DNA of 64,000 nt from NCBI GenBank assembly GCA_005883215.1, contig VAYS01000040.1, positions 1-64,000 of the forward strand. The letters are read 5' to 3'. This DNA is from Actinomycetota bacterium (GTDB taxonomy: Bacteria > Actinomycetota > Thermoleophilia > Solirubrobacterales > Solirubrobacteraceae). Under the pieces are notes generated by a model, which saw only the letters and a list, made by a program, of their open reading frames with translations, was not told where the DNA came from and ran no database searches. Below are positions 1 through 7,919 of the stretch, one piece after another. The position numbers were made by a program, and so were the translations under genes. Position 1 is the first letter of the stretch. Each line of letters starts with the position of its first letter.

Positions 1-411
1 AGCCATGGCCGACGCGTCAAGCACCAGCACCACCGGGGCGCCGAGGAGTTTCGCCACCTGGGCGGTCGAGGCCCGCTCGGCCAGCGGCCCCACCCCGTCG
101 AACATGCCCATGACTCCCTCGATCAGCGCCAGGTCGCCACCCGCGGCGCCATGGGCGAACAGCCCGCCCACCAGGTCTTCGCCGACCAGGAAGGCGTCGA
201 GGTTTCGCGATGGGCGCCCGGCGGCCAGCGAGTGGTGTGAGGGATCGATGAAGTCCGGCCCGACCTTGAAGGGCGCTGTCCGCACGCCCCGAGCGTGCAG
301 GGCGGCGAGCAGGCCGGCCACGATCGTGGTCTTGCCCGAGCCTGAACCGGGCGCCGCCACGACCAGACGGGGTCCCAGCTTCGTGGTCACCGCGCCGGAC
401 GGTAGTACCAT
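1..411 (-). CDS. cobB: Cobyrinate a,c-diamide synthase, N-terminal part (cut by window edge)
   Basis: Reads leftward off the window; the visible 137 codons are the N-terminal ATPase part of a CobB/CbiA-type enzyme. This family uses ATP and glutamine to amidate the a and c side chains of (hydrogeno)cobyrinate in corrin ring synthesis in the cytoplasm. Residues about 14-25 read VVAAPGSGSGKTTI, the modified P-loop of the family. PFKVGPDFIDPSHH and LIEGVMGMFDG follow at the spacing expected for CobB/CbiA. The start chosen is the ATG at 411; a GTG six codons in is an alternative. The gene is divergent from the B12-riboswitch operon, so that riboswitch is on the wrong strand to control it. Whether CobB or CbiA specificity applies cannot be told from this part. 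Confidence 0.9.
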   Translation of the reverse strand, partial: MVLPSGAVTTKLGPRLVVAAPGSGSGKTTIVAGLLAALHARGVRTAPFKVGPDFIDPSHHSLAAGRPSRNLDAFLVGEDLVGGLFAHGAAGGDLALIEGVMGMFDGVGPLAERASTAQVAKLLGAPVVLVLDASAMA

Positions 412-423
412 CACTCGCCAAAG

Positions 424-585
424 ACGGTCGGTGGTCAAGGGAAGCCGGTGAGAAACCGGCGCGGACCCGCCACTGTGACCGGGGAAGTCCACCGCGTGCG
501 CGACGCGCAGCCACTGGGAGCCACCGGCGACTGGGAAGGCGCGGCAGATAGTCCCGGAAGCCAGGAGACCTGCCGCCGGCCACAA
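424..585 (+). ncRNA. Cobalamin (B12) riboswitch
   Basis: The conserved adenosylcobalamin aptamer core is legible: GGGAAGCCGGTGAGAAACCG near 455-474, then GCGGACCCGCCACTGTGACC at about 461-481 downstream of it, and the B12 box AGCCAGGAGACCTGCC around 559-574. It lies on the + strand immediately before the DUF4430/ECF operon, with a Shine-Dalgarno at 603-610 about 30 nt past the B12 box. No obvious U-tract terminator is seen between box and start codon, so control of translation start is the simpler guess. Exact ends are approximate. Confidence 0.93.
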
Positions 586-617
586 GCCGACAAGCCCTCG
601 TGGAAAGGGGTGGCTCT

Positions 618-1877
618 ATGCCAATCCAAGGAGCCTGTTCGCTTCGGCGAACGCACTTCGCCGTCGCGGTATGCGCCGCCGTGCTCACGGTGACGCTACT
701 GGGCGCGCTTCCGGCCGGCGCGCGAGCAACGACAGTCACCGTCCGCGTCGAAGGCGCGAACTCGACGCTGGTTCCGCTTACCCAGGTAACCGCACCCAGC
801 GCTCCGGTGAGCGGCGACGGCGGCGCCCACTCATGCCCGGGCAATACCGTCGCCGGCGCGCTCGACGCGGCCACGGCCCACAGCTGGTCGGGCACCTGGT
901 TCTCGTTCGGTGACTACCTGGTGGCAACGATCCTGGGCGAGACCCATGACTCCAACGCCTCCGACTCGGATGGCACCTACTGGGCCACGTGGACCAACCA
1001 CGCGTCCAACAACGGCGTGTGCAGCACCCCGCTCAACGAGGGCGACGACGAGCTCTTCTTCGTCGACTGCTTCAGATCACCCTGCGGTGTCGGGCAATCG
1101 CCCGCCGCGATCCTTGGATTAGGCGCTCCGGCCACGGCACAACAGGGCTCGCCGTTCTCGGTCAGCGTAACCGCCTATCCCTACGGCGGCGGAAGCCCCA
1201 GCGGCGCCTCGGGCGCCACGGTGACCGTCCGGCCCGGTGGCCAGACCTTCGCCACGGACTCTTCGGGCAACGCCAACGTCACCCTTGGATCCACGGGGTC
1301 GTTCACCCTGCAGGCGACCAAGTCCGGCGACCTGCGCTCCGAGACGCGCGGCGTTTGCGTGCACAACGGCAACGACGGCAACTGCGGCACCTCGTCCGCG
1401 ACCTCCGGGGGGTCGACCGGCTCCGCGGGGACCACGGCCGGCTCCACCAGCGGCTCGACCCCGGGGGGTCCGACCGCCGGGGGCGCCGCCTCGCCGCTGC
1501 TGAAGAACCCGGTCGCCCACATCACCGGGGTGCGGGAGGGTCGTCACTTCCGGCGCCGGCGGGGCCCGCGCGTGCTGACCGGGACGGTGATCCCCGACTC
1601 CTCGGGCCTGCGCGAGGTTCGGCTGCGCCTCGAGCGCAGGCACAACCGCCGCTGCCAGGGCTATGACGGGCGCCGCGAGCGCTTGCGGCCGATCCGCTGC
1701 GGCGCCCTGCACGCCCCGTGGTGGGGGATCGGGGCCCAGCGCCGGTTCTCCTACCTGTTGCCGTTCGCCCTGCCCAGCGGCCGCTATGTCCTGGACGTCG
1801 AGGCGATCTCGGCCGACGGGCGCCGCGACGACGTCCTCCAGCGCGGGCGCAACCGCATCGTGTTCTGGGTCGGGTAG
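618..1877 (+). CDS. Exported DUF4430 (transcobalamin C-terminal-like) protein with Ig-like and basic C-terminal domains
   Basis: First gene behind the B12 riboswitch, 419 residues. The ATG at 618 is preceded by GAAAGGGG at 603-610; an in-frame GTG at 600 is less likely because it would swallow that site. Residues about 10-35 form a signal peptide ending near GARA. Residues about 36-150 match the DUF4430 plan: a beta strand TVTVRVEG, an aLDAA helix, then YWATWTNHAS and NEGDDELFFVDCF. Next comes an Ig-like/invasin-type repeat (about 155-245), a Ser/Thr/Gly linker, and a 120-residue Arg-rich C-terminal domain that I do not recognise. In animals this fold is the C-terminal half of transcobalamin and contacts cobalamin. 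A role as an extracellular corrinoid-binding protein feeding the downstream ECF transporter is inferred from fold and riboswitch. Confidence 0.8.
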   Translation: MPIQGACSLRRTHFAVAVCAAVLTVTLLGALPAGARATTVTVRVEGANSTLVPLTQVTAPSAPVSGDGGAHSCPGNTVAGALDAATAHSWSGTWFSFGDYLVATILGETHDSNASDSDGTYWATWTNHASNNGVCSTPLNEGDDELFFVDCFRSPCGVGQSPAAILGLGAPATAQQGSPFSVSVTAYPYGGGSPSGASGATVTVRPGGQTFATDSSGNANVTLGSTGSFTLQATKSGDLRSETRGVCVHNGNDGNCGTSSATSGGSTGSAGTTAGSTSGSTPGGPTAGGAASPLLKNPVAHITGVREGRHFRRRRGPRVLTGTVIPDSSGLREVRLRLERRHNRRCQGYDGRRERLRPIRCGALHAPWWGIGAQRRFSYLLPFALPSGRYVLDVEAISADGRRDDVLQRGRNRIVFWVG

Positions 1878-1880
1878 TCG

Positions 1881-2681
1881 GTGGGGCGGGCTGGGCAGCG
1901 GCGGCTGGGCGCCTGGGTGGCCGGGTGGGTTGGGACCGCCGCGCTGGCGATCGGGGCGGGTCCGGCGATCTCGGCGGTCCCGGCCGTCGCGACCGCGTCT
2001 GCGACCGCTCCGGCAGCCAGGGTCCAGACGATGCTCGTCGGGCGCACGGCCACGCTGTTCGCTCCCGCGCGCGTGAGCGCGCGCGCGGGCCGGCTGCGGG
2101 TGGGGCGCCGCGTCTGTGCGGTGGCGGCCAACACGCCGCTGGCCGTCCTGATCGCTGCCCGTCGGCTCGGCGGGCCGGCCTTTCGCACGCGCGACTACGG
2201 CCACTGCACGCGCTCGGCGCGCAACGGCGGATCGCTGTTCGTCTACCAGGTCGGCCCGGACCGCAACCGGGGTCGCGACGGATGGGTCTACAAGGTGGAC
2301 GGCCACATCGGCACGACCGGGGCGGCCGATCCGGCGGGTCCGCTGGGGGACGGGCGGCGCCTGCGCGGCGGCCAGCGCGTTGTGTGGTTTTGGTGCACGC
2401 TGTCCGCGCGCGAGACGTGCCAGCCCACGCTGGAGCTGGCGCCGTCGGCGGCCCGGGTCGGTCCGGGCAGCCCGGTCCGGGTCGTGGTCCGGGCCGACGA
2501 CGACCTCGGCCGCCGCCGTCCCCAGCCCGGCGCGGTGGTCTCGCTGGGAACGGCGACCGCGGTCACGGCCGGCGACGGCAGCGCGACCGTGACCGCGCCG
2601 CCCGCGGCGGGCGCCTATCTCATCCGGGCCCGGGCCGCCGGTCTGGTCGACGCCTTCCCCGAGGAGCTGCGGGTCGGATGA
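1881..2681 (+). CDS. Exported DUF4430-like protein with Ig-like C-terminal domain
   Basis: 266 residues from a GTG three nucleotides after the previous stop, so translation is probably coupled. A hydrophobic stretch (about residues 10-40, AWVAGWVGTAALAIGAG) acts as signal peptide. The middle (about 50-175) carries GWVYKVDGHIG and a GQRVVWFW ending, which resemble the gWxYxVNG and GDxVxw signatures of DUF4430/transcobalamin C-terminal domains, but the domain is divergent and Cys-containing. The last 80 residues look like a beta-sandwich (SPVRVVVRAD to LVDAFPEELRVG) such as a bacterial Ig-like domain. Member of the riboswitch operon; corrinoid binding is inferred, not shown. Its stop overlaps the next start as ATGA. 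Confidence 0.72.
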   Translation: MGRAGQRRLGAWVAGWVGTAALAIGAGPAISAVPAVATASATAPAARVQTMLVGRTATLFAPARVSARAGRLRVGRRVCAVAANTPLAVLIAARRLGGPAFRTRDYGHCTRSARNGGSLFVYQVGPDRNRGRDGWVYKVDGHIGTTGAADPAGPLGDGRRLRGGQRVVWFWCTLSARETCQPTLELAPSAARVGPGSPVRVVVRADDDLGRRRPQPGAVVSLGTATAVTAGDGSATVTAPPAAGAYLIRARAAGLVDAFPEELRVG

Positions 2682-3613
2682 GGCGGCGGACGCGCGCCGG
2701 GCTGCTGCTGGCCGGCCTGCTGGCGGGGATCAGCGGCTGTGGCCTCGGGCCCGGCCGCACCCCCGGCGGGGTGGGTCTGGCGGTAACCGATGACTTCGGG
2801 CGGGCGACCGTCTTCGACTCCGGCGCCCCGCGCGTGTCGGGCCAGGACACCGTCATGCGCCTGCTGGAGCGCAATGTCACCATCACCACCCGCTACGGGG
2901 GCGGCTTCGTGCAGAGCATCGACGGACGCTCGGGCGGCCATGTCGCCGAGCGGCCGATCGACTGGTTCTACTACGTCAATGGCAGCGAGGCCGAAAAGGG
3001 CGCCGCCGCCACCGTCGTGCACCCGGGCGATCGTGTCTGGTGGGATCGCCACGACTGGGGCGCGGCGATGGACACCCCGGCTGTGGTGGGCTCCTTTCCC
3101 GAGCCCTTCCTGCATGGACGCGCCGGCCGGAGGCTGCCGGTCCGAGTCGATTGCCTCGGCGCCGACCCGGGACCCTGCCGGATGGTCGCCGAACGCCTGG
3201 GTGCCGCGGGGGTGCCCACGGTCGGGCGCGGGTCGCCCGGCCCGGCGGCGGGCGGGGCGAGCGCGCTGCGGGTGCTGGTGGGCGTCTGGCGCGCCCTGCG
3301 CCGCGATCCCACGGCCGCCCGTCTGGAGGGGGGACCGGTCAGCAGCGGCGTCTACGCGCGGCCGACCGCGTCGGGGGCGAGCATCGAGCTGCTCGACGAG
3401 CGTGGCCGTCGGGCGCAAGCCCTGGGTCCGGCCGGCGGTCTGGTGGCGGCCACACGCAGCGAGGGCGATATGCCGGTTTGGGTGGTCACCGGCACCGATT
3501 CGGCCGGGGTAAGGCAAGCGGCCGGCGCGCTGCGCCCCGAGGTGTTGCGCCACCGCTTCGCCGTGGCGGTGGGCCCGGGCGCCAGCGTGGCGCTGCCCGA
3601 GGCACCGCGATGA
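2678..3613 (+). CDS. DUF4430 lipoprotein
   Basis: 311 residues; the ATG overlaps the upstream stop (ATGA). The N-terminus is a lipoprotein signal, LLLAGLLAGISGC, with the lipobox Cys at about residue 21, so the mature protein should be anchored to the outer face of the membrane. Residues about 30-125 are the clearest DUF4430 match in the operon: VSGQDTVMRLLERN, then IDWFYYVNGSEAEKGAA and HPGDRVWWDRHDW. About 185 residues follow that I cannot assign. Being membrane-tethered and next to the ECF T subunit gene, it is the best candidate for the surface acceptor that hands a corrinoid to the transporter (inference). Stop and the next ATG overlap by 4 nt. Confidence 0.82.
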   Translation: MRRRTRAGLLLAGLLAGISGCGLGPGRTPGGVGLAVTDDFGRATVFDSGAPRVSGQDTVMRLLERNVTITTRYGGGFVQSIDGRSGGHVAERPIDWFYYVNGSEAEKGAAATVVHPGDRVWWDRHDWGAAMDTPAVVGSFPEPFLHGRAGRRLPVRVDCLGADPGPCRMVAERLGAAGVPTVGRGSPGPAAGGASALRVLVGVWRALRRDPTAARLEGGPVSSGVYARPTASGASIELLDERGRRAQALGPAGGLVAATRSEGDMPVWVVTGTDSAGVRQAAGALRPEVLRHRFAVAVGPGASVALPEAPR

Positions 3614-4503
3614 CCTACCACCGCCAGGCGACGCCCCTGCACGCGGCCCGGGTCGTCGCGGGGGGCGGGTTCTGCCTGGCGCTGGTCCTCTGCGCAGTCA
3701 TCGCGGATCACCCCCTCGTGCTGGGGGCTCTGCTGGTCGCCGTCCTGGGCGCGGGCGTCGGTGCTCGCTGCCTGGGAGAGCTAGGTCGGGTGCTGCGCTA
3801 CGCCCTTCCCCTGGCGCTGATCGCGGCGGCCCTCAACCCGTTGTTTTCTCATCAGGGGTTGACCGTCCTCGCGCGCCTGGGAGACGTGCCTCCGTTCGGC
3901 CAGCTCGATGTGACCCTCGAGGCACTCGTCTTCGGCGCGGTGTTCGCGCTCAAGCTGCTGGTGGTCGTGCTGGCTCTGGCCCTCCTGAGCAGCACCGTCG
4001 ATCCCGACGAGATGCTTCGCGTGGTGCGTCGCGTGTCGCTGCGCTCGGCGCTGACCGCGTCGCTGGCCACGCGAATGTGGACGGTGCTCGAACGCGACGC
4101 GCGACGGCTGGCCGAAGCCCGGCGCTGCCGAGCCGACTGGCGAGAGGGCGGCGCCGGACGCGCCGCCCGGGTGGCGGCGGCGGCGGTAGTGGTCCGCGCC
4201 GTGGCGGCCGGCGCGCTCGAGCGCGCGGTAGACGTAGCGGCCACCCTTGAGATCAGGGGCTACGGCTCGGTACGCCGGCCACCGAGGCACGCCTTGCCCT
4301 GGTCGCGGCACGACCTGGACTTCGCCTCCGCGGGGTTGGCGCTGGTGAGCTTGACCGTGGCCTCGCGACTGGCGGGCGTGGGGGACTTCGACACCTATCC
4401 GACCGTGCACGGCTCGGTGGGGCTCCCGGAGGGATTGCTGGTCGCCGTCCTGCTCGGGGTGGCGCTGCTCCCGTTCACCGATCGCCGGGGGGTGACGGGG
4501 TGA
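3610..4503 (+). CDS. ecfT: ECF transporter transmembrane T subunit (CbiQ/EcfT family)
   Basis: 297 residues with four to six hydrophobic spans (around 12-60, 65-80, 110-130, 235-255, 268-290). The long cytoplasmic region between about 130 and 230 carries the coupling motif LEIRGYGS (about 212-219), the counterpart of the family's A-R-G helix that docks on the ATPases. T subunits transmit ATP hydrolysis to a substrate-binding S subunit. ATGA overlap upstream and GTGA overlap downstream place it in one translationally coupled run with the double ATPase and the S subunit. Substrate is inferred to be a corrinoid from the riboswitch; nothing in this subunit specifies it. Confidence 0.9.
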   Translation: MTYHRQATPLHAARVVAGGGFCLALVLCAVIADHPLVLGALLVAVLGAGVGARCLGELGRVLRYALPLALIAAALNPLFSHQGLTVLARLGDVPPFGQLDVTLEALVFGAVFALKLLVVVLALALLSSTVDPDEMLRVVRRVSLRSALTASLATRMWTVLERDARRLAEARRCRADWREGGAGRAARVAAAAVVVRAVAAGALERAVDVAATLEIRGYGSVRRPPRHALPWSRHDLDFASAGLALVSLTVASRLAGVGDFDTYPTVHGSVGLPEGLLVAVLLGVALLPFTDRRGVTG

Positions 4504-6137
4504 GCGTCCTGTGCATGGAGCAGGTGACCTATGCCTATCCGGGCGCGCCGCGGCCGGCGCTGCGCAACCTGAGCCTGGAGCTGGCCGGGGGAGAGTTCTG
4601 CGTGCTGGCCGGAGGCTCCGCGTCGGGGAAATCGACCCTGCTGCGAGCCGCGTGCGGGCTGGTGCCGCATTTTTACGGGGGGGTGTTCAGCGGCCGGGTC
4701 ACGGTCGGCGACCTGGACTCCCGCGACCACGGACCCGACCACATGGCGCGCGTGACCGGCACGCTGCTCCAGGATCCCGAGACCCAAATCGTGATGAGCA
4801 CGGTGCGCGCCGAGCTGTCGCTGCCGCTGGAGAACCGCGGCTACCGTCCGGCCGCGGTGGCCCGCGGCGTAGAAGAGGTGGCCCTAGCCCTGGGCATCGA
4901 GAGCCTCCTGGACCGTTCAACGGCCACGCTGTCGGGGGGCGAGCTCCAGCGGGTCGCGCTAGGCGCCGCGCTCGCCGGACAGCCGCTGCTCATCCTCTTG
5001 GACGAGCCCACGTCCCAGCTCGATCCCGTCGCCGGCGACGAGCTGATCGGTTTACTGCGCCGGCTCAACGAGGAGTGGGGGACCACGGTGCTCCTGATCG
5101 AGCACCGGCTCGAGCGCTGTCTGGCCGCCGCCGATCGGGTGATCGCCCTCGTCGACGGGGCGATCGCCTGGGACGGCGATCCCGCCGGCTTTCAGGAATG
5201 GGCCGGTCGCGAGAGGGCAGAGCTCCAGACGCCGGCGGCGCGCCTGATCGCCGCGGCCGGGCTGCACCCGGCGCCGGTTGGGGTAAAGCAGGCGCGCGCC
5301 ATCCTGTGCGACCACGGGCTGGAGGCCGAGCCGGCCGGCGAGCCCGGCGGCGAGGCCCATTCCCGCCGGGGCGTCATGTCTCGCCGCCCGGGCCGCTGGC
5401 GTCGCCGTGCGAGGGGCGCCGAGCCCGCACTGGAGGTGCGGGGCCTGTGGCACGAGCTGCGCGCGGGCCCGGCGATCCTGCGGGGCGTGAATCTGACCTT
5501 GGCGGCGGGGGAGCGGGTAGCCCTCATGGGCCGAAACGGAGCGGGGAAGTCCACCCTCCTTCGCCACGCCAACGGGCTGCTGTCGCCCACCCGCGGACGG
5601 CTGCACCGCGCCGGGCGCGTCGCGCTGCTGCTCCAGAACCCGGGCGACTACTTCCTGCACGAGCGGGTGGGGGAGGAGGCCCCGCCCGACGCGCTCGCCC
5701 TGGTCGGGCTCGACGGCATGGCGGATCGTCACCCGCGCGACCTCTCGGGCGGCGAACGCCAGCGCCTGGCCTTGGCCGTCGTCCTCGGCGCCGGGGACCG
5801 ACCGGCGAGCGTGGTGGCGCTCGATGAACCCACGCGGGGGATGGACCGGGGCTCCAAGGCCGAGCTCGCCGAGCGCCTGGGCGGGCTGGCCCGGCGCGGG
5901 GCGGCGGTGCTGGTGGCCACGCACGAGGTCGAGTTCGCGGCGTCGTTCGCCGAGCGGGTGGTGCTGCTCGCCGAGGGCCGCGTGATCGCCGACGCCGAGG
6001 CGCGCGAGGTGCTGGCGGGGGGCTGGTATTTCGCCACCGAGACCGCGCGCATCCTGGGCGGGGAGGGCGGCGCGGTGCGGCCCGAGCAGGGGGCGGAGCT
6101 GCTGCGCCGGCGGCTGAGGCTGGAGGTGGCGGGGTGA
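4500..6137 (+). CDS. ecfA: ECF transporter ATPase, two ABC domains fused (EcfA-EcfA')
   Basis: 545 residues containing two complete ABC ATPase units in one chain. First unit: Walker A GGSASGKST (about 38-46), signature LSGGELQR (about 143-150), Walker B LILLDEPTSQLD (about 164). A 60-residue Arg/Glu-rich linker follows. Second unit: Walker A GRNGAGKST (about 344-352), signature LSGGERQR (about 415) and VVALDEPT (about 438). The second unit is shortened between the Q-loop (QNPGDYFLHERVGEE) and the signature compared with typical EcfA. Starts at a GTG overlapping the ecfT stop (GTGA). Couples ATP hydrolysis to uptake through EcfT and the S subunit encoded immediately downstream. Confidence 0.93.
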   Translation: MSVLCMEQVTYAYPGAPRPALRNLSLELAGGEFCVLAGGSASGKSTLLRAACGLVPHFYGGVFSGRVTVGDLDSRDHGPDHMARVTGTLLQDPETQIVMSTVRAELSLPLENRGYRPAAVARGVEEVALALGIESLLDRSTATLSGGELQRVALGAALAGQPLLILLDEPTSQLDPVAGDELIGLLRRLNEEWGTTVLLIEHRLERCLAAADRVIALVDGAIAWDGDPAGFQEWAGRERAELQTPAARLIAAAGLHPAPVGVKQARAILCDHGLEAEPAGEPGGEAHSRRGVMSRRPGRWRRRARGAEPALEVRGLWHELRAGPAILRGVNLTLAAGERVALMGRNGAGKSTLLRHANGLLSPTRGRLHRAGRVALLLQNPGDYFLHERVGEEAPPDALALVGLDGMADRHPRDLSGGERQRLALAVVLGAGDRPASVVALDEPTRGMDRGSKAELAERLGGLARRGAAVLVATHEVEFAASFAERVVLLAEGRVIADAEAREVLAGGWYFATETARILGGEGGAVRPEQGAELLRRRLRLEVAG

Positions 6138-7915
6138 GCTGGCCCGTTGCCTCGCTGATCCTGCTGGGGCTGGCCCTGGTCGGCGGGTTTGCTTGGTATG
6201 AGCGCTCCCGTCCGTCTTCGCGCACCGTCGCCCTGGTGGCGACGCTGGCCGCCCTGGCCGCGCTGGGCCGGGTGGCGTTCGGGGCGATCCCTGACGTCAA
6301 GCCCACTACCGACATAGTGCTGCTGTCGGGCTATGCCCTGGGCGGGGCGCCCGGCTTCGTCATCGGGGCGCTGGCGGCGCTGACGTCGAACCTGTTCTTC
6401 GGCCAAGGGCCCTGGACCCCGTGGCAGATGTTCGCCTGGGGATCGGCGGGTGTGCTGGGCGCCGGGCTGGCAACCGTCGGCGGACGGCGCCTGGGCAGGG
6501 TCCCGCTGGCGATCGCCTGCGCGGTGATGGGCCTGCTATTCGGGGCGATCATGAACCTGTTCACCTGGACGGACACCGGGGCCGGCAACCTCAACCAGTA
6601 CCTGGTCATTTCCGGCCAGGCGCTGCCCTTCGACCTCACCCACGCCGCCGCCAACCTGGCCTTCTGCCTGGCCTTCGGGCCGGCGCTGGTGCGGGCTCTG
6701 GGTCGCTTCCGGGCGCGCTTTGAGATCGTCTGGCGCCCGGCGGGAGCGGCGCCGGTCGCCGTCGCGCTGGCGCTGGTGGCCGCTGCCGCGCTGGTGCCCG
6801 CCCGGGCGCAGGCGGCACGCGATCCGACGGCTGCGCGGGCCACCTCCTACCTCCTGCGGGCCCAGAACGCCGACGGCGGATTCGGCGCGGCGCGGGGAGA
6901 GTCATCGACCCAGATGTACAGCGCCTGGGTCGCCCTGGGGCTGGCCGCGGCGGGACGCGACCCCAGCGCCGTAGCGCACGCCGGGCACTCGGTGACCGAC
7001 TACATCGTGGCCACGGGCCGCGACGTGACGAGCATCGGGGACATCGAGCGGACGGTCCTCGCGCTGCGCGCGGGCGGCAGGCCCGCCCGCCTGTCGGGCC
7101 GCGACCTGGTCGGCGAGGTGCTGCGGCGCCAGTCGGCGCGGGGCGACTTCGGAGGCCAGGTCAACTACACCGCCTTTGCCATCCTCGCCCTTCGGGCCGC
7201 GGGTCGATCGGCGCACGACGCCGCGCTGCGCCGAGCGCGGCGTTGGCTGGAGCGCGAGCCTGACGCCGACGGCGGATTCAACTTCCTCGCCCGCGGCGGT
7301 GCCAGTGACATCGACGACACCGCCGGAGCGGTGGAGGCATTGGTCGCCGCGGGGGGGCGCGGGGTGAAGGCGGTGCGATCCGCGCTGGGCTTCCTGGCGC
7401 ACCGCCAGAATCCCGACGGAGGCTTTCCCCTGCAGCCCGGGGGGTCCTCCAACGCGCAGTCCACCGCCTGGGCGATCCAGGCGCTGATCGCCGGCGGGCG
7501 CGATCCCGCCCGCGTGCACCGGCGGGGCGGACGCTCGCCCCTGGGCTTCCTGCGCTCGCTGTCGGCTCCCGACGGGTCGATCCGCTATTCGCGCACCAGC
7601 GCGCAGACCCCGGTGTGGGTCACCGGCCAAGCCCTGACCGCGCTCGCCGGGCGGCCGTTCCCGATCCGGGCCCGACCGGGGTGGGGCCACGCCCGGGCCC
7701 GCGCCCGCGGCGCCAGCTCCTCCGCTTCTGCCGCCGCGGGCACGGGTCGTTCCTCGCCCCCGACCACGGGCGCCCGCGGCGCGCGCCGCGCGGGCGCCGG
7801 AGCCGGGCGGGGGCCGGGTTCGGCGCTCGGCGGGCTCGCGCTGCAGCGGCGGCTGGCCGTGGTGGTGCAGGCCGTGCGGGCGGTGGAGGGGATGCTCGCG
7901 GTGATGCTCGACTAG
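6134..7915 (+). CDS. ECF S subunit fused to an alpha/alpha-toroid (prenyltransferase/squalene-cyclase-type repeats)
   Basis: 593 residues from a GTG overlapping the ecfA stop. Residues about 1-200 form an integral-membrane S-component-like domain of about six helices (LILLGLALVGGFAWY at the N-terminus; IPDVKPTTDIVLLSGYALGG resembles S-component loops). A further hydrophobic span (about 205-228) ends in PARAQA, suggesting the rest is outside the cell. Residues about 235-515 hold at least five alpha/alpha repeats with xxDGGF turns: NADGGFGAARG, GDFGGQVNYT, DADGGFNFLARG, NPDGGFPLQPGG and APDGSIRYSR. These are typical of the terpene-cyclase/prenyltransferase toroid, which is also the N-terminal fold of transcobalamin. 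No cyclase DxDD motif is present. An Arg/Ala/Ser-rich tail ends the protein. Proposed role: membrane receptor plus external corrinoid-binding barrel (inference). Confidence 0.85.
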   Translation: MSWPVASLILLGLALVGGFAWYERSRPSSRTVALVATLAALAALGRVAFGAIPDVKPTTDIVLLSGYALGGAPGFVIGALAALTSNLFFGQGPWTPWQMFAWGSAGVLGAGLATVGGRRLGRVPLAIACAVMGLLFGAIMNLFTWTDTGAGNLNQYLVISGQALPFDLTHAAANLAFCLAFGPALVRALGRFRARFEIVWRPAGAAPVAVALALVAAAALVPARAQAARDPTAARATSYLLRAQNADGGFGAARGESSTQMYSAWVALGLAAAGRDPSAVAHAGHSVTDYIVATGRDVTSIGDIERTVLALRAGGRPARLSGRDLVGEVLRRQSARGDFGGQVNYTAFAILALRAAGRSAHDAALRRARRWLEREPDADGGFNFLARGGASDIDDTAGAVEALVAAGGRGVKAVRSALGFLAHRQNPDGGFPLQPGGSSNAQSTAWAIQALIAGGRDPARVHRRGGRSPLGFLRSLSAPDGSIRYSRTSAQTPVWVTGQALTALAGRPFPIRARPGWGHARARARGASSSASAAAGTGRSSPPTTGARGARRAGAGAGRGPGSALGGLALQRRLAVVVQAVRAVEGMLAVMLD

Positions 7916-7919
7916 CGGT

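Noticed and set aside
1-411. cobB as a target of the B12 riboswitch
   Set aside because: The aptamer is on the opposite strand and starts beyond the cobB start codon, so it is not in the cobB transcript.
600-617. GTG at 600 as start of the first riboswitch-controlled gene
   Set aside because: It would include the Shine-Dalgarno at 603-610 that fits the ATG at 618, and it lengthens the N-region of the signal peptide.
1119-2306. Long minus-strand frame across the DUF4430 genes
   Set aside because: Same antisense shadow effect; it spans the boundary of two good + strand genes and has no motif.
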